Source of the DNA: Auritidibacter sp. Marseille-P8566
GTDB lineage: Bacteria; Actinomycetota; Actinomycetes; Actinomycetales; Microbacteriaceae
NCBI GenBank assembly: GCA_945895375.1
Contig: CAMDEE010000008.1
Location: 1-47,041, forward strand
DNA: 47,041 bases
Direction of reading: 5' to 3'
Under the pieces are notes generated by a model. That model worked only from the letters and a program-made list of their open reading frames with translations. It did no database searches and had not been told where the DNA came from. Positions 26,383 through 38,003 of the stretch are shown piece by piece. Both the position numbers and the translations under genes were made by a program. Numbering within the stretch: the stretch's first letter is position 1; the number at the start of each line of letters is the position of its first letter.

Positions 26383-27551
26383 CCGCCTGAAACTCCCAGT
26401 TCTGCCTCTAGCAGTACCTTACGCTGGTCGCCAACAAGTTCGCGTGAATCAAGCCAGTTTTCTGGCAGAGCACATGTCTTTGCTCCACCCAAACGGCCTC
26501 TAGGGCCTTCAGCAAGTTCACCAGGGTATGGAGCAGCCCAGTCAATGGTTCCTAAAATGTCATCCATCTGCTGGAGGGATTCGACCTGAGCAAGAGCTGC
26601 TCTGAACTCTCCACCAACTGGATAGCCCTTGAAATACCAAGCGACATGCTTTCTAATGTCTCGGCAAGCACGCTCTTCTGATTCAAAGAACTCAACCAAT
26701 AGAACAGCATGCTTCTTGAATGCTTCTGCTACCTGACCAAGAGTTGGTTGAACAGGATCAATTGCTGCATCTGAGTTCGGATTGATTGCATACTCTTCGA
26801 ATGCTGCTTGAAGGTCAGCAAAAAGCCAAGGTCTTCCAAGGCAGCCTCTTCCAACTACAACACCATCGCAACCTGTTTCACGCATCATGCGAATAGCGTC
26901 AGCTGCTGACCAAATGTCGCCGTTACCTAGAACTTGAACATCTCTTAGTTGATCTTTAAGTTCGTGAATAGCGTTCCAGTCTGAATGCCCTGAGTAATAC
27001 TCGGAAGCAGTTCTCGCATGGAGTGCAACTGCTGCTACCCCTGCATCTCTAGCAGACTTACCTGCATCTATGAAGGTCAGGTGATCTGCATCAATACCTT
27101 TACGCATCTTGACTGTCACAGGAATATCTCCTGCAGCTTTAACAGCACTGTTCACAATTGCAGTAAAAAGATCTTGCTTATAAGGAAGTGCTGCTCCGCC
27201 ACCTTTTCTAGTTACCTTAGGAACTGGGCAACCAAAGTTGAGGTCAATGTGATCTGCTCTATTTTCTGATACCAACATGGTGATGGCTTCTGAGATTGTC
27301 TTTGGGTCAACACCGTATAGCTGAACTGAGCGAATATCTTCACTCTCGTGATGACCAATAAGCCTCATCGACTCTTCAGTTCTTTCAACTAGAGCACGCG
27401 AGGTAACCATCTCACTTACGTAAAGACCACCACCATATTCACGGCATAGTCTTCTAAACGCTGTGTTGGTAATTCCAGCCATTGGCGCTAACACAACAGG
27501 CGTGGCGATAGTGATACCGCCGTATTGAAGTGCCTGTCCTGTTGTATTCAC
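26379..27551 (-). CDS. dusB: tRNA-dihydrouridine synthase
   Basis: A 390-residue FMN enzyme that reduces specific uridines in tRNA D-loops. The TIM-barrel N-terminus VVLAPMAGITNTAFRRLC, the conserved Cys108 in NFGCPVPKV, and the flavin-contacting GNGDIW and GVVVGRGCLGRPW segments are all present. It is long for DusB (about 320-340) because of a C-terminal extension, which is common in Actinobacteria. The start is GTG 27551, 9 bp after the glyS stop, with a poor SD; coupling to glyS is likely. Confidence 0.95.
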   Translation of the reverse strand: MNTTGQALQYGGITIATPVVLAPMAGITNTAFRRLCREYGGGLYVSEMVTSRALVERTEESMRLIGHHESEDIRSVQLYGVDPKTISEAITMLVSENRADHIDLNFGCPVPKVTRKGGGAALPYKQDLFTAIVNSAVKAAGDIPVTVKMRKGIDADHLTFIDAGKSARDAGVAAVALHARTASEYYSGHSDWNAIHELKDQLRDVQVLGNGDIWSAADAIRMMRETGCDGVVVGRGCLGRPWLFADLQAAFEEYAINPNSDAAIDPVQPTLGQVAEAFKKHAVLLVEFFESEERACRDIRKHVAWYFKGYPVGGEFRAALAQVESLQQMDDILGTIDWAAPYPGELAEGPRGRLGGAKTCALPENWLDSRELVGDQRKVLLEAELGVSGG

Positions 27552-27560
27552 TTGTCTGAT

Positions 27561-28937
27561 TTAGATGAGCTTCTCAGCTAGGTAACCACGAAGCTTGTCT
27601 AGGGATACACGCTCTTGAGCCATAGTGTCACGCTCACGAACAGTCACTGCTTGGTCTTCAAGTGAATCAAAGTCCACAGTCACACAGAACGGGGTTCCGA
27701 TCTCATCCTGACGTCGATATCTTCTACCAATCGCACCAGAATCATCGAAGTCAATGTTCCAGTGACCACGTAGCTCTTGAGCAAGGTTCTTAGCAACTGG
27801 TGAAAGATCTTCGTTTCTAGACAAAGGAAGAACTGCAGCTTTCACAGGAGCTAGTCGATAGTCCAAACGAAGAACTGTTCTAACATCAACTCCACCCTTA
27901 GTGTTAGGAGCTTCATCTTCTGCATAAGCATCAACTAGGAATGCCATTAGTGATCTAGTTAGACCAGCAGCTGGTTCAATAACGTAAGGAGTCCAACGCT
28001 CACCAAGACCTTGATCGAAGTATGAAAGATCAATACCTGATTCACGTGAGTGAGTGGTGAGATCAAAATCTCCTCGGTTAGCAATACCTTCTAGCTCACC
28101 ATACTCAGATCCTTGGAAACCGAACTTGTATTCGATGTCCACGGTGCGCTTTGAGTAGTGTGAAAGCTTTTCCTTTGGGTGTTCAAATAGACGAAGGTTG
28201 TCTTTGTTGATACCAAGGTCGATATACCAATTCAGTCTCTGCTCAATCCAGTAGTCATGCCACTGCTCGTCAGTTCCAGGCTCAACAAAGAATTCCATTT
28301 CCATCTGTTCAAACTCACGAGTTCTGAAGATGAAGTTTCCAGGTGTGATTTCGTTACGGAATGACTTACCAATCTGGCCAATACCAAACGGTGGTTTCAT
28401 TCTCGCTGCACCAAGCACGTTGTTAAAGTTCACGAAGATACCCTGAGCAGTTTCAGGTCTTAGGTAGTGAAGACCAGACTCATCCTCAACTGGACCTAGA
28501 TATGTTTTTAGTAGACCGTTGAATAACTTCGGCTCTGTCCAAGCATCTCTTGTTCCACAGTTAGGACAAGCAATCTCAGCCATAGAAGCTGGAGCTCTGC
28601 CCTTCTTCTCTTCGAAGGCTTCTTCAAGGTGGTCTGCTCTAAATCTCTTGTGACAAGATGTGCATTCAATCAGAGGATCGGTGAACTCTTTTACGTGACC
28701 TGAGCTTTCCCAAACCTTACGAGGCAGGATAACTGAGCTATCAAGACCTACGATGTCTTCACGAGAGTTGACGATCGCACGCCACCACTGGCGCTTGATG
28801 TTCTCTTTGAGTTCTACTCCAAGTGGTCCGTAATCCCACGCTGAGCGTGTACCACCGTAAATTTCACCTGCAGGAAAGACGAATCCACGTCTCTTGGCTA
28901 GTGAGATAACTGAATCTAGGCGAGTTGGGGCTGCCAT
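27561..28937 (-). CDS. glyS: Glycyl-tRNA synthetase, homodimeric class II
   Basis: A 458-residue synthetase charging tRNA-Gly, of the single-chain type found in Actinobacteria and eukaryotes. The N-terminus [18 protein letters not shown] and motif 2 ([22 protein letters not shown]) are clear, and the anticodon-binding domain occupies the last 100 residues. Two Cys pairs ([16 protein letters not shown]) in the insertion probably bind zinc. The ATG has AAGGGAG six bases upstream. The 51-bp gap after uppS contains a small hairpin (28956-28974). Confidence 0.97.
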   Translation of the reverse strand: MAAPTRLDSVISLAKRRGFVFPAGEIYGGTRSAWDYGPLGVELKENIKRQWWRAIVNSREDIVGLDSSVILPRKVWESSGHVKEFTDPLIECTSCHKRFRADHLEEAFEEKKGRAPASMAEIACPNCGTRDAWTEPKLFNGLLKTYLGPVEDESGLHYLRPETAQGIFVNFNNVLGAARMKPPFGIGQIGKSFRNEITPGNFIFRTREFEQMEMEFFVEPGTDEQWHDYWIEQRLNWYIDLGINKDNLRLFEHPKEKLSHYSKRTVDIEYKFGFQGSEYGELEGIANRGDFDLTTHSRESGIDLSYFDQGLGERWTPYVIEPAAGLTRSLMAFLVDAYAEDEAPNTKGGVDVRTVLRLDYRLAPVKAAVLPLSRNEDLSPVAKNLAQELRGHWNIDFDDSGAIGRRYRRQDEIGTPFCVTVDFDSLEDQAVTVRERDTMAQERVSLDKLRGYLAEKLI

Positions 28938-28988
28938 TATTGCTCCCTTGGTAAGGCACCGTTGGCTGCGGTGCTTGAAACACTTAGT

Positions 28989-29735
28989 TTAGTTGCGCTT
29001 AGCCTTCTTTGGCTTATCTACTGCCCCACCAAAGCGTCTATTGCGCTTGGAATACTGGCTAATGGCCTCCCAAAGGTCTTTTCTTGAGAAATCTGGCCAT
29101 AGTACATCAAGGAAGACAAACTCTGCATAGGCCGACTGCCAGAGCAAGAAGTTACTTACCCTGGTCTCACCGCTAGATCTAATAAACAGGTCAACATCCG
29201 GTAGATCCTTGGTTAGAAGATACTTCTGCATCTTCTTCTCAGTCATTGCTCCATTGAGCTTGCCTGATTTAGCATCTTCAACAATCTGGTTGATGGCATC
29301 AACAATCTCAATACGAGAGCCATAGTTGACACACATGGTGAAGGTAAGGCCCTTATTTCTAGCTGTCTGCTTTTCAGCAATCAAAAGCTCATCAATAACG
29401 GTTGGCCATAACTTAGGACGTCTGCCTGCCCATTTGATTCTGACGTTCCAGCCATCAAGTTCGTCTCTTCTTCTGCGAAGGACTTCCCTGTTGTAATTCA
29501 TTAGGAACTTCACTTCATCGGGGGATCTCTTCCAGTTCTCGGTTGAGAAAGCAAACACTGTGAGGTACTTAACACCTGCCTGGATAGCACCTTCAATAAC
29601 ATCCATGAGAGCAGCTTCACCGGCACGGTGACCTTCAACTCTGGTTAGTCCCCTAGCGTTAGCCCAGCGACCGTTACCATCCATAACGATGGCTACGTGC
29701 TGAGGAACTGCTCCGTCAAACTTTGGCACCTTCAT
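28989..29735 (-). CDS. uppS: Isoprenyl (undecaprenyl-type) diphosphate synthase
   Basis: A 248-residue cis-prenyltransferase that adds isopentenyl units to make the polyprenyl diphosphate lipid carrier for cell-wall synthesis. The catalytic Asp19 lies in [12 protein letters not shown], followed by GHRAGE and the C-terminal [15 protein letters not shown] signature. The last 12 residues are basic. The ATG overlaps the recO stop by 4 bp. Chain length cannot be read from the sequence; decaprenyl or undecaprenyl are the likely products. Confidence 0.95.
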   Translation of the reverse strand: MKVPKFDGAVPQHVAIVMDGNGRWANARGLTRVEGHRAGEAALMDVIEGAIQAGVKYLTVFAFSTENWKRSPDEVKFLMNYNREVLRRRRDELDGWNVRIKWAGRRPKLWPTVIDELLIAEKQTARNKGLTFTMCVNYGSRIEIVDAINQIVEDAKSGKLNGAMTEKKMQKYLLTKDLPDVDLFIRSSGETRVSNFLLWQSAYAEFVFLDVLWPDFSRKDLWEAISQYSKRNRRFGGAVDKPKKAKRN

Positions 29736-30457
29736 GTTCTCTCCAAATGGTTAAAGGACTTCAATCCACGATCGATATGCCACTGACTATACGCACTGAC
29801 GATAGCCGAGGCAGAGACTTTTGTCTGTTCAGAAGAAGCTTCCACAATCTCCCATTCTCCAGCTAGCAAGGCTCCTAGAAGGTTAGAAACCTCAAAACTA
29901 ATGATGGCAGCAGTTGGTGGCATACAAGCAGCACAAACAACACCTCCAGTTTGAATGACGAAACCAGCATGCTTACCTTCAGCGTTGCAACCTGTGCAGT
30001 TAGCAAAGTTTGCAGCCCAACCGGCTACCGCCAATGCGCGAAGTAGATAGCTATCGAGAATCTGAGCAGGAGCATGTTCTTTGTTTGCTAAAGAACGAAG
30101 TGCTCCAATAAGCAATAAGTACTGCTGAGTCGCTCTTTCTTCACCAGTGAGTCGCATAGCTGTTTCAGCCATGACATTAGCAACTGTGAAAGATGAGTAA
30201 TCATCAGAGATCATGCTGCCGTATGCACCGAGTGTCTCAGCTTGGGTAACCGTATCTAGATTCTTACCCTCATAGAACTGAATGTCAGCAACCATGAATG
30301 GTTCAAGTCTGGCTCCCATTTTGGAAGAGGTTCTTCTTACGCCTTTAGCAACTGCCCTAACTTGACCGTGATACCTAGTCAGCAGTGTGACAATACGATC
30401 TGCTTCACCCAGCTTGTGGGTGCGCAAGACAATTGCTTCATCTCGATAGGTAGGCAC
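29732..30457 (-). CDS. recO: DNA repair protein RecO
   Basis: A 241-residue recombination mediator that loads RecA on SSB-coated DNA with RecR. The N-terminal OB-fold begins [21 protein letters not shown] four-Cys zinc site is present (Cys154, Cys157, Cys175, Cys178). The start is GTG 30457, 10 bp after the leuA stop. uppS follows with a 4-bp overlap, the usual actinobacterial recO-uppS pair. Confidence 0.95.
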   Translation of the reverse strand: MPTYRDEAIVLRTHKLGEADRIVTLLTRYHGQVRAVAKGVRRTSSKMGARLEPFMVADIQFYEGKNLDTVTQAETLGAYGSMISDDYSSFTVANVMAETAMRLTGEERATQQYLLLIGALRSLANKEHAPAQILDSYLLRALAVAGWAANFANCTGCNAEGKHAGFVIQTGGVVCAACMPPTAAIISFEVSNLLGALLAGEWEIVEASSEQTKVSASAIVSAYSQWHIDRGLKSFNHLERT

Positions 30458-30467
30458 TATTCAAGTA

Positions 30468-32300
<1,833 letters not shown>

Positions 32301-32317
<17 letters not shown>

Positions 32318-32342
32318 AACTAAGCAGGAGAATCGTGAACAT
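32301..32342 (-). CDS. Leucine leader peptide upstream of leuA
   Basis: A 13-codon frame, MFTILLLSYRGEA, ending TAA at 32301-32303. It carries Ile followed by three consecutive leucine codons (CTC CTG CTT), the mark of a leucine attenuation peptide. It lies 105 bp before leuA on the same strand and its 3' end enters the hairpin at 32279-32317. There is no Shine-Dalgarno sequence, but a TAGCCT -10-like hexamer ends 7 bases before the A of the ATG, as in leaderless actinobacterial transcripts. Ribosome stalling at the Leu codons when leucyl-tRNA is scarce would change leader folding and raise leuA expression; that mechanism is inferred. Confidence 0.78.
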
Positions 32343-32349
32343 GGGTTTT

Positions 32350-32355
32350 AGGCTA
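32350..32355 (-). promoter_or_regulatory. Extended -10-like element for the leuA leader transcript
   Basis: TGT-TAGCCT on the minus strand fits an extended TGnTANNNT box. It is placed so that transcription would begin at the ATG of the leader peptide, giving a leaderless message. It lies in the 21 bp between the era stop and the leader start. No convincing -35 is present. Confidence 0.5.
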
Positions 32356-32363
32356 ACACAGCC

Positions 32364-33254
32364 TTACATACCTAGACGACCCAATTGTTTTGGATCTCTC
32401 TGCCAGTCAGGAGCGACCTTCACGTGAATCTTGAGCATGACCTTGGAACCAATCAGTTTCTCGATCTCAGCTCTGGCCTCCGTACCGATCTGCTTGAGTC
32501 TTGAACCACCCTTACCAATGATGATTGCTTTTTGGCTATCTCTTTCAACCCATAGATTGGCATGGATATCAAAGATATTGGAATCCTTACGAGGACCCAT
32601 TTCATCAATGGTTACAGCCAATGAGTGAGGAAGCTCTTCCCTAGAACCTTCAAGAGATGCTTCACGAATGAGCTCACAGACTCTATCTTCTAGGGACTCT
32701 TCGGTTGCCATGTCAGTTGGATAGAGAGCCTGTGATTTAGGAAGGAGGGAACCTAGGACAGTCTTTAGTTCCTCTAGCTGCTCACCTGATACAGCACTAA
32801 CAGGAATAACCGCATCCCAGTTACGCATCTGGCTTATGGCCACCAACTGTTGAGCTAATGCATCTCGACTCACAGTTTCACTCTTGGTAACAAGAGCTAC
32901 GAACTTTGCCCTGCGATACTCACCAACTTGCTCATTGATGAAGTTATCTCCTGGTCCAATCTTTTCATTAGCTGGAACACAGAAACCAATGACATCTACT
33001 TGACCTAATGTGTTTTCAACAAGGTTGTTGAGTCTTTGACCTAGCAGGGTTCTTGGCCTGTGAAGTCCTGGAGTATCAACCAAGATGATCTGAGCTGCTT
33101 CGGTGTTTACAATTCCACGAATAGCTCTTCTGGTGGTTTGTGGCTTAGATGAAGTGATCGCAATCTTCTCACCGACTAGTGCGTTAGTAAGTGTTGATTT
33201 ACCAACGTTAGGTCGTCCGACGAAGGATACGAAACCTGACCTAAATTCACTCAT
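32364..33254 (-). CDS. era: GTPase Era
   Basis: A 296-residue GTPase that binds 16S rRNA during 30S assembly. G1 is GRPNVGKS (13-20), the effector region includes SKPQTTRRAIRG, G3 is DTPG (60-63), and the C-terminal KH domain has GKGGSRLKQIG. G4, normally NKxD or TKxD, reads TKSE (123-126), with Glu (codon GAA) for the Asp that recognises guanine. The ATG overlaps the stop of the upstream CBS protein (ATGA). The ybeY-CBS protein-era order is the standard ribosome-maturation cluster. Confidence 0.96.
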   Translation of the reverse strand: MSEFRSGFVSFVGRPNVGKSTLTNALVGEKIAITSSKPQTTRRAIRGIVNTEAAQIILVDTPGLHRPRTLLGQRLNNLVENTLGQVDVIGFCVPANEKIGPGDNFINEQVGEYRRAKFVALVTKSETVSRDALAQQLVAISQMRNWDAVIPVSAVSGEQLEELKTVLGSLLPKSQALYPTDMATEESLEDRVCELIREASLEGSREELPHSLAVTIDEMGPRKDSNIFDIHANLWVERDSQKAIIIGKGGSRLKQIGTEARAEIEKLIGSKVMLKIHVKVAPDWQRDPKQLGRLGM

Positions 33255-34378
33255 TCGTTCTCTTCTTCTAATGCTGCACGGGATGAAATAAGTTCTTGTG
33301 TCATGCGCACTTGAGCGGTAATGACTCGCTTACGACGGCCTTCAATGCGCTCAACCTTTATCTCGAGTCCTGAAAACTCAATACGGTCTGCTCGACCAGG
33401 TAGTCGACCAAGCTGCTTGGCAAGTAGACCGCCAACACTGTCAACATCTTCATCCTCTAACTCAAGGTCAAAGTGTTCACCTAGTTCAAATAGTGGCAGC
33501 TTGGCACTTACTCGAACCCAACCATCTTCTAGTTCTTCAATGTCAGGAAGGTCATTGTCAAACTCGTCGCTAATGTTTCCAACGATTTCCTCAATCACGT
33601 TTTCCATGGTGGCAAGACCTGCAACACCACCATATTCATCAACGATTAGGGCGATGTGTGTTGAAGAGCGCTGCATCTCCTGAAGGAGATCATCAACCGG
33701 TTTGCTTTCAGGGATGAAGATAGCTTTTCTAGCTAGGTCAACTGCAGTTACGCTAGCTGCCTTGGAAGGGTTCTCATGAATCAGCCTTGCAACATCTTTG
33801 ATGTATAGAACACCCCTAATGTCATCTAGGTTCTTGCCAATAACCGGAAGTCTTGAGAATCCATGTCTAAAGAACACAGTCATTGACTCATCAAGTGTCT
33901 CTTCAGCGCTGACCGTTGCCATGTCAATTCTTGGAACCATGATCTCTCGGGCAATAGTTTCAGAGAGCTCTTCAACAGATTCGATAAGTTCTGCCTCGAA
34001 CTCCTCTGTTTCCTCAGTTGGCAAACTAAGTGGGGTGAAGAGAATGTTGATGGACTTGATTACTGGAGCAAGTAACTTCAAGACCTTTTTACCGAAGTTG
34101 CTCTTTCCAATCTTTCTACCTACTAGTTGTAGTGAAAAGACAAGTCCGGTGACAATCAATACAGAGAGGATTGCCACCACCCACCAATGGAATCTTCCCG
34201 GTGTGAATGATTGGCTCACTACGATTCCGAAGAGCCCAACGAAAACTAGACGAGCGAAGGCAATACCGTCAGTTGATCTACTGTCTTCATCGTTTAGCCT
34301 GATCGCTGTCTCAGCAATAGCCAGCACGTATGCACATAGCGCAAAGACGATAGCAATAAAGATAGCTACGAACAGCAT
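33251..34378 (-). CDS. CNNM/CorC-family membrane protein with CBS domains
   Basis: A 375-residue protein of the hemolysin C/CorC group. Residues 1-100 contain three to four hydrophobic helices, less than a full DUF21 domain. A CBS pair follows (about 140-265; IMVPRIDMATV, FSRLPVIGKNLDDIRGVLYIKD, IALIVDEYGGVAGLAT) and then the CorC_HlyC domain (about 280-360). Proteins of this family bind Mg-ATP and are linked to magnesium or cobalt efflux. It starts with an ATG directly after the ybeY TAA and overlaps era by 4 bp, the usual context in Actinobacteria. Confidence 0.92.
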   Translation of the reverse strand: MLFVAIFIAIVFALCAYVLAIAETAIRLNDEDSRSTDGIAFARLVFVGLFGIVVSQSFTPGRFHWWVVAILSVLIVTGLVFSLQLVGRKIGKSNFGKKVLKLLAPVIKSINILFTPLSLPTEETEEFEAELIESVEELSETIAREIMVPRIDMATVSAEETLDESMTVFFRHGFSRLPVIGKNLDDIRGVLYIKDVARLIHENPSKAASVTAVDLARKAIFIPESKPVDDLLQEMQRSSTHIALIVDEYGGVAGLATMENVIEEIVGNISDEFDNDLPDIEELEDGWVRVSAKLPLFELGEHFDLELEDEDVDSVGGLLAKQLGRLPGRADRIEFSGLEIKVERIEGRRKRVITAQVRMTQELISSRAALEEENE

Positions 34379-34837
34379 TTACTTTCCAACACTTTCTAGA
34401 TACTCGGCAACCATTTCTTGCTGCAGGGCAAACATTTCTTTCTCATCGTCTTTTTCAGCGTGGTCATATCCCAATAGGTGCAGGATTGAGTGAGCAATAA
34501 GAATGAGTGTCTCTTGAAGCTCTGAGTGACCAGCAGTCACAGCTTGTCGTTGCGCGACCTGAGGGCACAGCACAATCATGCCTAGATGCCCTGCTGGAGT
34601 CTTCTCGTTTGGTTTACCGGGTCTAAGTCCATCTATCGGCTGGGAGAGCACATCGGTTGAGCCACTCTCTTGCATCCAGTCGAGGTGATAAGCCTCCATC
34701 ACAACTTCATTGACCAGAAGAATTTCGATATCTGCTGATGAATCAATGTGCATCTTATTTATTGCAAATTCAGCTAAAGCAAGGATATCTTCAAGGGGGG
34801 AATCTGCTCCAGACTCATTCTCTATTTCAATGCTCAT
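34379..34837 (-). CDS. ybeY: Endoribonuclease YbeY (rRNA maturation)
   Basis: A 152-residue zinc metalloprotein needed for 16S rRNA 3' maturation and ribosome quality control. The metal motif is His116, His120 and His126 in HSILHLLGYDH. Arg and Asp of the LSQPIDG region are also typical. The ATG overlaps the phoH stop by 4 bp, and its TAA is followed directly by the next start codon. Confidence 0.96.
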   Translation of the reverse strand: MSIEIENESGADSPLEDILALAEFAINKMHIDSSADIEILLVNEVVMEAYHLDWMQESGSTDVLSQPIDGLRPGKPNEKTPAGHLGMIVLCPQVAQRQAVTAGHSELQETLILIAHSILHLLGYDHAEKDDEKEMFALQQEMVAEYLESVGK

Positions 34838-35835
34838 CGGCTCTTACCCGTTGTTCCCCTTGACTTAGCTTGCTTCTCTTCAAACTTGGAGTAAGCATCA
34901 ACGATCTTTCCAACCAATGAGTGCCTGACCACATCAGATGAGTCCAATACACAGAACTGCATGTCATCAACATCCTTGAGGATGTTCGTGGCAACCTTAA
35001 GTCCTGAAGTTCCAACGGGTAGGTCAATTTGGGTCACGTCTCCAGTAACAATCATCTTTGAATTGAAACCGAGACGAGTAAGGAACATTTTCATCTGCTC
35101 AGGTGTTGTGTTTTGAGCTTCATCCAAGATGATGAAAGAGTCATTCAAGGTTCTTCCACGCATGTAAGCAAGAGGGGCTACTTCAATTGCTCCAGTTGCC
35201 ATCAACTTAGGAACTGTTTCAGCATCCATCATGTCGTGCAGTGCATCAAATAGCGGTCTTAGGTAAGGATCAATCTTGTCGCTAAGTGTTCCTGGCAGAA
35301 AACCAAGACGCTCTCCTGCTTCAACGGCAGGTCTAGTCAAGATGATTCGACTCACTTCTTTTCTGTTAAGCGCTTGAACAGCCTTAGCCATGGCTAGATA
35401 GGTTTTACCAGTACCAGCAGGCCCAATACCAAAGACAATCGTGTTCTGATCGATGGCATCAACATAGTTCTTTTGGTTGACCGTCTTCGGTCTAATGTTC
35501 TTACCCCTACTTGAAATAATGCTTTGACTTAGCATTTGTGCTGGGGAAACTTGGTTGTCAATCATTTTGGCCGATCTTGCTATGTCTGCTGGTGCAATAA
35601 CGTGTCCTGCTTCAACAAGCTTGATTGCTTCATCAATAAGCTTCTTAGCCGCAAAGCAAGCAGCTTGTTGACCAGTGATGCTCACAACGTTTCCACGAAC
35701 CATGACTGATACTTCTGGATGCAGTGCTTCAATAGATTTCAGAAGTTCATCTTCAGGACCAAACACCGAAATGGGGTTGGGAAGATTGATTGAGAACTCT
35801 AGCTTGGTGTCTTGAGGTTTAGCTTCGTTAGACAC
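34834..35835 (-). CDS. phoH: PhoH-like ATPase
   Basis: A 333-residue P-loop ATPase of the PhoH/YbeZ type, a likely RNA helicase partner of YbeY encoded next door. Walker A is GPAGTGKT (138-145), Walker B is FIILDEAQN, and the later FLTRLGFNSKMIVTGD segment is well kept. An N-terminal KH-like region (about 25-85) precedes the ATPase. The start is GTG 35835, overlapping the hinT stop by one base (TAGTG). Confidence 0.94.
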   Translation of the reverse strand: MSNEAKPQDTKLEFSINLPNPISVFGPEDELLKSIEALHPEVSVMVRGNVVSITGQQAACFAAKKLIDEAIKLVEAGHVIAPADIARSAKMIDNQVSPAQMLSQSIISSRGKNIRPKTVNQKNYVDAIDQNTIVFGIGPAGTGKTYLAMAKAVQALNRKEVSRIILTRPAVEAGERLGFLPGTLSDKIDPYLRPLFDALHDMMDAETVPKLMATGAIEVAPLAYMRGRTLNDSFIILDEAQNTTPEQMKMFLTRLGFNSKMIVTGDVTQIDLPVGTSGLKVATNILKDVDDMQFCVLDSSDVVRHSLVGKIVDAYSKFEEKQAKSRGTTGKSR

Positions 35836-36158
35836 TAAGACCTCGGAGTCCTGCTGGTGATGTGACCGTGAGCGTGGAATACGGTTTGACCCGCCTCTGC
35901 TCCGGTGTTGAACTGCAATCTAAAAGATCCAGTTGAAGTCATTTCAGCAACCTTAACTCCTAATTGAATTAGATCTGCTAGAGCTTCAGTATCTGACACA
36001 GCTAGGTGAGCAACATCTGTGTAGTGAACTCTAGGAACGACTAACACGTGAACTGGCTGGGTTGGGTTGATGTCGTTGAACGCAACTGCGTGCTCTGATT
36101 CAGCTACGAACGTTGCGGGGATTTCTCCCGAGGTAATCTTGCAGAAAATGCAATCCAA
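35835..36158 (-). CDS. hinT: HIT-family nucleotide hydrolase/transferase (HinT-like)
   Basis: A 107-residue purine nucleoside phosphoramidase-like protein. The start chosen is TTG 36158: AAGGAG lies five bases upstream and the product then begins with the family-typical DCIFCKITSGEIPA; the longer frame from 36221 would overlap rsmE. Cys residues CIFC with His in the early loop suggest zinc binding. The catalytic HIT triad is HAHGH near the C-terminus. It lies between rsmE (34 bp away) and phoH (1-bp overlap). Confidence 0.93.
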   Translation of the reverse strand: MDCIFCKITSGEIPATFVAESEHAVAFNDINPTQPVHVLVVPRVHYTDVAHLAVSDTEALADLIQLGVKVAEMTSTGSFRLQFNTGAEAGQTVFHAHGHITSRTPRS

Positions 36159-36192
36159 TGAAACTCCTTGTTTGTCTAATTCTAGGGTTGAC

Positions 36193-36921
36193 CTATAGAT
36201 TGCCCAACAAAAGGGCAGCAATAACAGCCGGTCCTGCTGTTGAAGTCCTCAAAACATTGCTACCTAGGCTAACTAGCTTCGCTCCTGCTGCCTCTAGTAA
36301 ATCAAGCTCACTTTGCTCAATTCCACCTTCAGGCCCAACAACTACGGCTATCTTCCCAGCCTCTGGAACGGTTGTCTCTGACAGAGTCTTGGTGGCAGTT
36401 GTGTCTAAGACCCACACCAGATCGAAGTCTTTGAGAATGCTGCAAAGTTGCTTAGTGTCCGAGATGCTTACTACCTCTGGTGTGAAGGCTCTCAAGCTTT
36501 GCTTGGCAGCCTCGCTAACTATCTGTTGCCAACGCAGCATGCCTTTAGCAACCTTTGCTCCATCCCATCGAGAGATAGAACGACTTGCCTGCCAAGGAAT
36601 TATCCCAGTAGCACCCAGTTCGGTTGCTGCCTGAATAGCCATCTCATCACGATCACCTTTAGCAAGAGCCTGAACCAGAGTGATTTGTCTTGAAGGTCGC
36701 TCCTCATGAATAACTTCTTCAACTAGGAGTTGAAGAGTTGAACCAGAGATGGATGAAACAGTTCCTCTAACTCTTTGACCCTTGCCATCGCATAGCTGAA
36801 TTGCCTCGCCTTCACGCATTCTTCTGACCTGAACAGCATGTTTGCCTTCAGGGCCATCAAGTTCGACAACTACACCAACTGCAGCAGTTAGGTTCTCTTT
36901 ATGAAAAAGTGGCTCAACCAT
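36193..36921 (-). CDS. rsmE: 16S rRNA (uracil-1498-N3)-methyltransferase
   Basis: A 242-residue SPOUT methyltransferase that methylates U1498 of 16S rRNA with S-adenosylmethionine. The knot motifs are VVVGPEGGIEQSE (near 191-203) and SLGSNVLRTSTAGP (near 218-231), preceded by a PUA-like RNA-binding domain (about 18-75). The ATG shares one base with the dnaJ stop (TAATG). The hrcA-dnaJ-rsmE order is conserved in Actinobacteria and places it in the HrcA transcript. Confidence 0.95.
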   Translation of the reverse strand: MVEPLFHKENLTAAVGVVVELDGPEGKHAVQVRRMREGEAIQLCDGKGQRVRGTVSSISGSTLQLLVEEVIHEERPSRQITLVQALAKGDRDEMAIQAATELGATGIIPWQASRSISRWDGAKVAKGMLRWQQIVSEAAKQSLRAFTPEVVSISDTKQLCSILKDFDLVWVLDTTATKTLSETTVPEAGKIAVVVGPEGGIEQSELDLLEAAGAKLVSLGSNVLRTSTAGPAVIAALLLGNL

Positions 36922-38003
36922 TACCTGCGTGACCTACGCCCGAAGTTAGATTGGTTGACTTTCGCCAAGCCTGGCTTATCAGATTTGCGCAGCTCAGCAA
37001 GCTTTTTGAAGAGTTCTTTTTCTTTGGTATCAAGCTTTGAAGGAGTTAGAACCTGGATACGAACGTGCAGGTCTCCTCTTCCGTTATGTCTGAGGTGTTT
37101 TATTCCCTTTGCTTTGAGTGTGACAACATCGCCGGTTTGTGCACCTGCTTTGATTTCAACATCAACTTTTCCATCAAATGTTTCAATCGGAACGATTGTT
37201 CCAAGAGCAGCATCGTGCAGGGGAACTTCTAGATTGGCAACTAGGTCATCGCCATCACGTTCAAAGAACTGATCGGCACGAACGCTAATCTCAACGTAAA
37301 TATCTCCTGAAGGTCCACCTGCGAAACCAACTTCTCCCTGACCTGATAGCTGAAGACGTAATCCATGTTCAACTCCACCTGGGATATTTAGATCCAGTGT
37401 TCTTCTTGCTCTGGTTCTACCCTGTCCACGACAGTCAAGACAAGGCTCTGGAACAGTCTGCCCATATCCACGACAGCTACCGCAAGGAGCAGAAGTCATA
37501 ACGTTACCCAGAATTGATCTGACCTGTCTTTGAATCTGACCTGAACCTCTACAGATGTCACACACCATTGGCGATGTTCCAGGTCTACAGGTTGTTCCAT
37601 GGCAGGTTTCACAGATAACAGCGGTGTCAATCTCAATCTGTTTCTCAACACCAAAGACAACTTCAGCCAGAGTTAGTTCAACTCGAAGAAGTGCATCCTG
37701 ACCTCGCTCAGCCATCTGCCTAGGTCCTCTTTGACCGCCACCGAAGAAGTTCTCGAAGATATCTCCAAAACCAAAGCCGGCGCTGTCACCGAAAGGTGAA
37801 GATCCGCCCATGTCGTATTGCTGACGAGAAGATTCGTCACTTAGCACTTCATATGCATGGGTAACTAACTTGAAGCGCTCTTGCTCTTTCTCCCCTGGGT
37901 TCATATCAGGGTGCAATTTGCGAGCTAGCTTTCTGTAAGCCTTCTTGATCTCTTCTTGACTAGCATCTCGAGAGACACCCAGCACTTCGTAATGATCAGC
38001 CAA
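36921..38003 (-). CDS. dnaJ: Chaperone DnaJ (second actinobacterial type)
   Basis: A 360-residue co-chaperone that stimulates DnaK. The J domain is at 1-65 with HPD at 31-33, a Gly/Phe-rich linker (about 70-95) follows, and four CxxCxGxG-like zinc repeats ([30 protein letters not shown]) lie between about 133 and 200. The C-terminal substrate domains end in a basic tail. In the first repeat the final Gly is replaced (CHGTT). The start is TTG 38003, immediately after the hrcA TAA with AGAGGA as SD, so the two are coupled and share CIRCE control. Confidence 0.95.
   Translation of the reverse strand: MADHYEVLGVSRDASQEEIKKAYRKLARKLHPDMNPGEKEQERFKLVTHAYEVLSDESSRQQYDMGGSSPFGDSAGFGFGDIFENFFGGGQRGPRQMAERGQDALLRVELTLAEVVFGVEKQIEIDTAVICETCHGTTCRPGTSPMVCDICRGSGQIQRQVRSILGNVMTSAPCGSCRGYGQTVPEPCLDCRGQGRTRARRTLDLNIPGGVEHGLRLQLSGQGEVGFAGGPSGDIYVEISVRADQFFERDGDDLVANLEVPLHDAALGTIVPIETFDGKVDVEIKAGAQTGDVVTLKAKGIKHLRHNGRGDLHVRIQVLTPSKLDTKEKELFKKLAELRKSDKPGLAKVNQSNFGRRSRR

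Noticed and set aside
28956-28974. GCACCG/CGGTGC hairpin between uppS and glyS as a terminator
   Set aside because: No U-run follows and the surrounding genes form one conserved run; it may only be a small leader hairpin.
33798-34493. 231-codon frame on the plus strand opposite the CBS-domain gene
   Set aside because: It is antisense to two well-supported coupled genes (the CBS protein and ybeY), is Ser/Thr-rich low-complexity sequence, and has no domain.
36159-36221. Upstream ATG (36221) as the start of hinT
   Set aside because: It would overlap rsmE by 29 bp and add a non-family N-terminus; TTG 36158 follows AAGGAG at ideal spacing.
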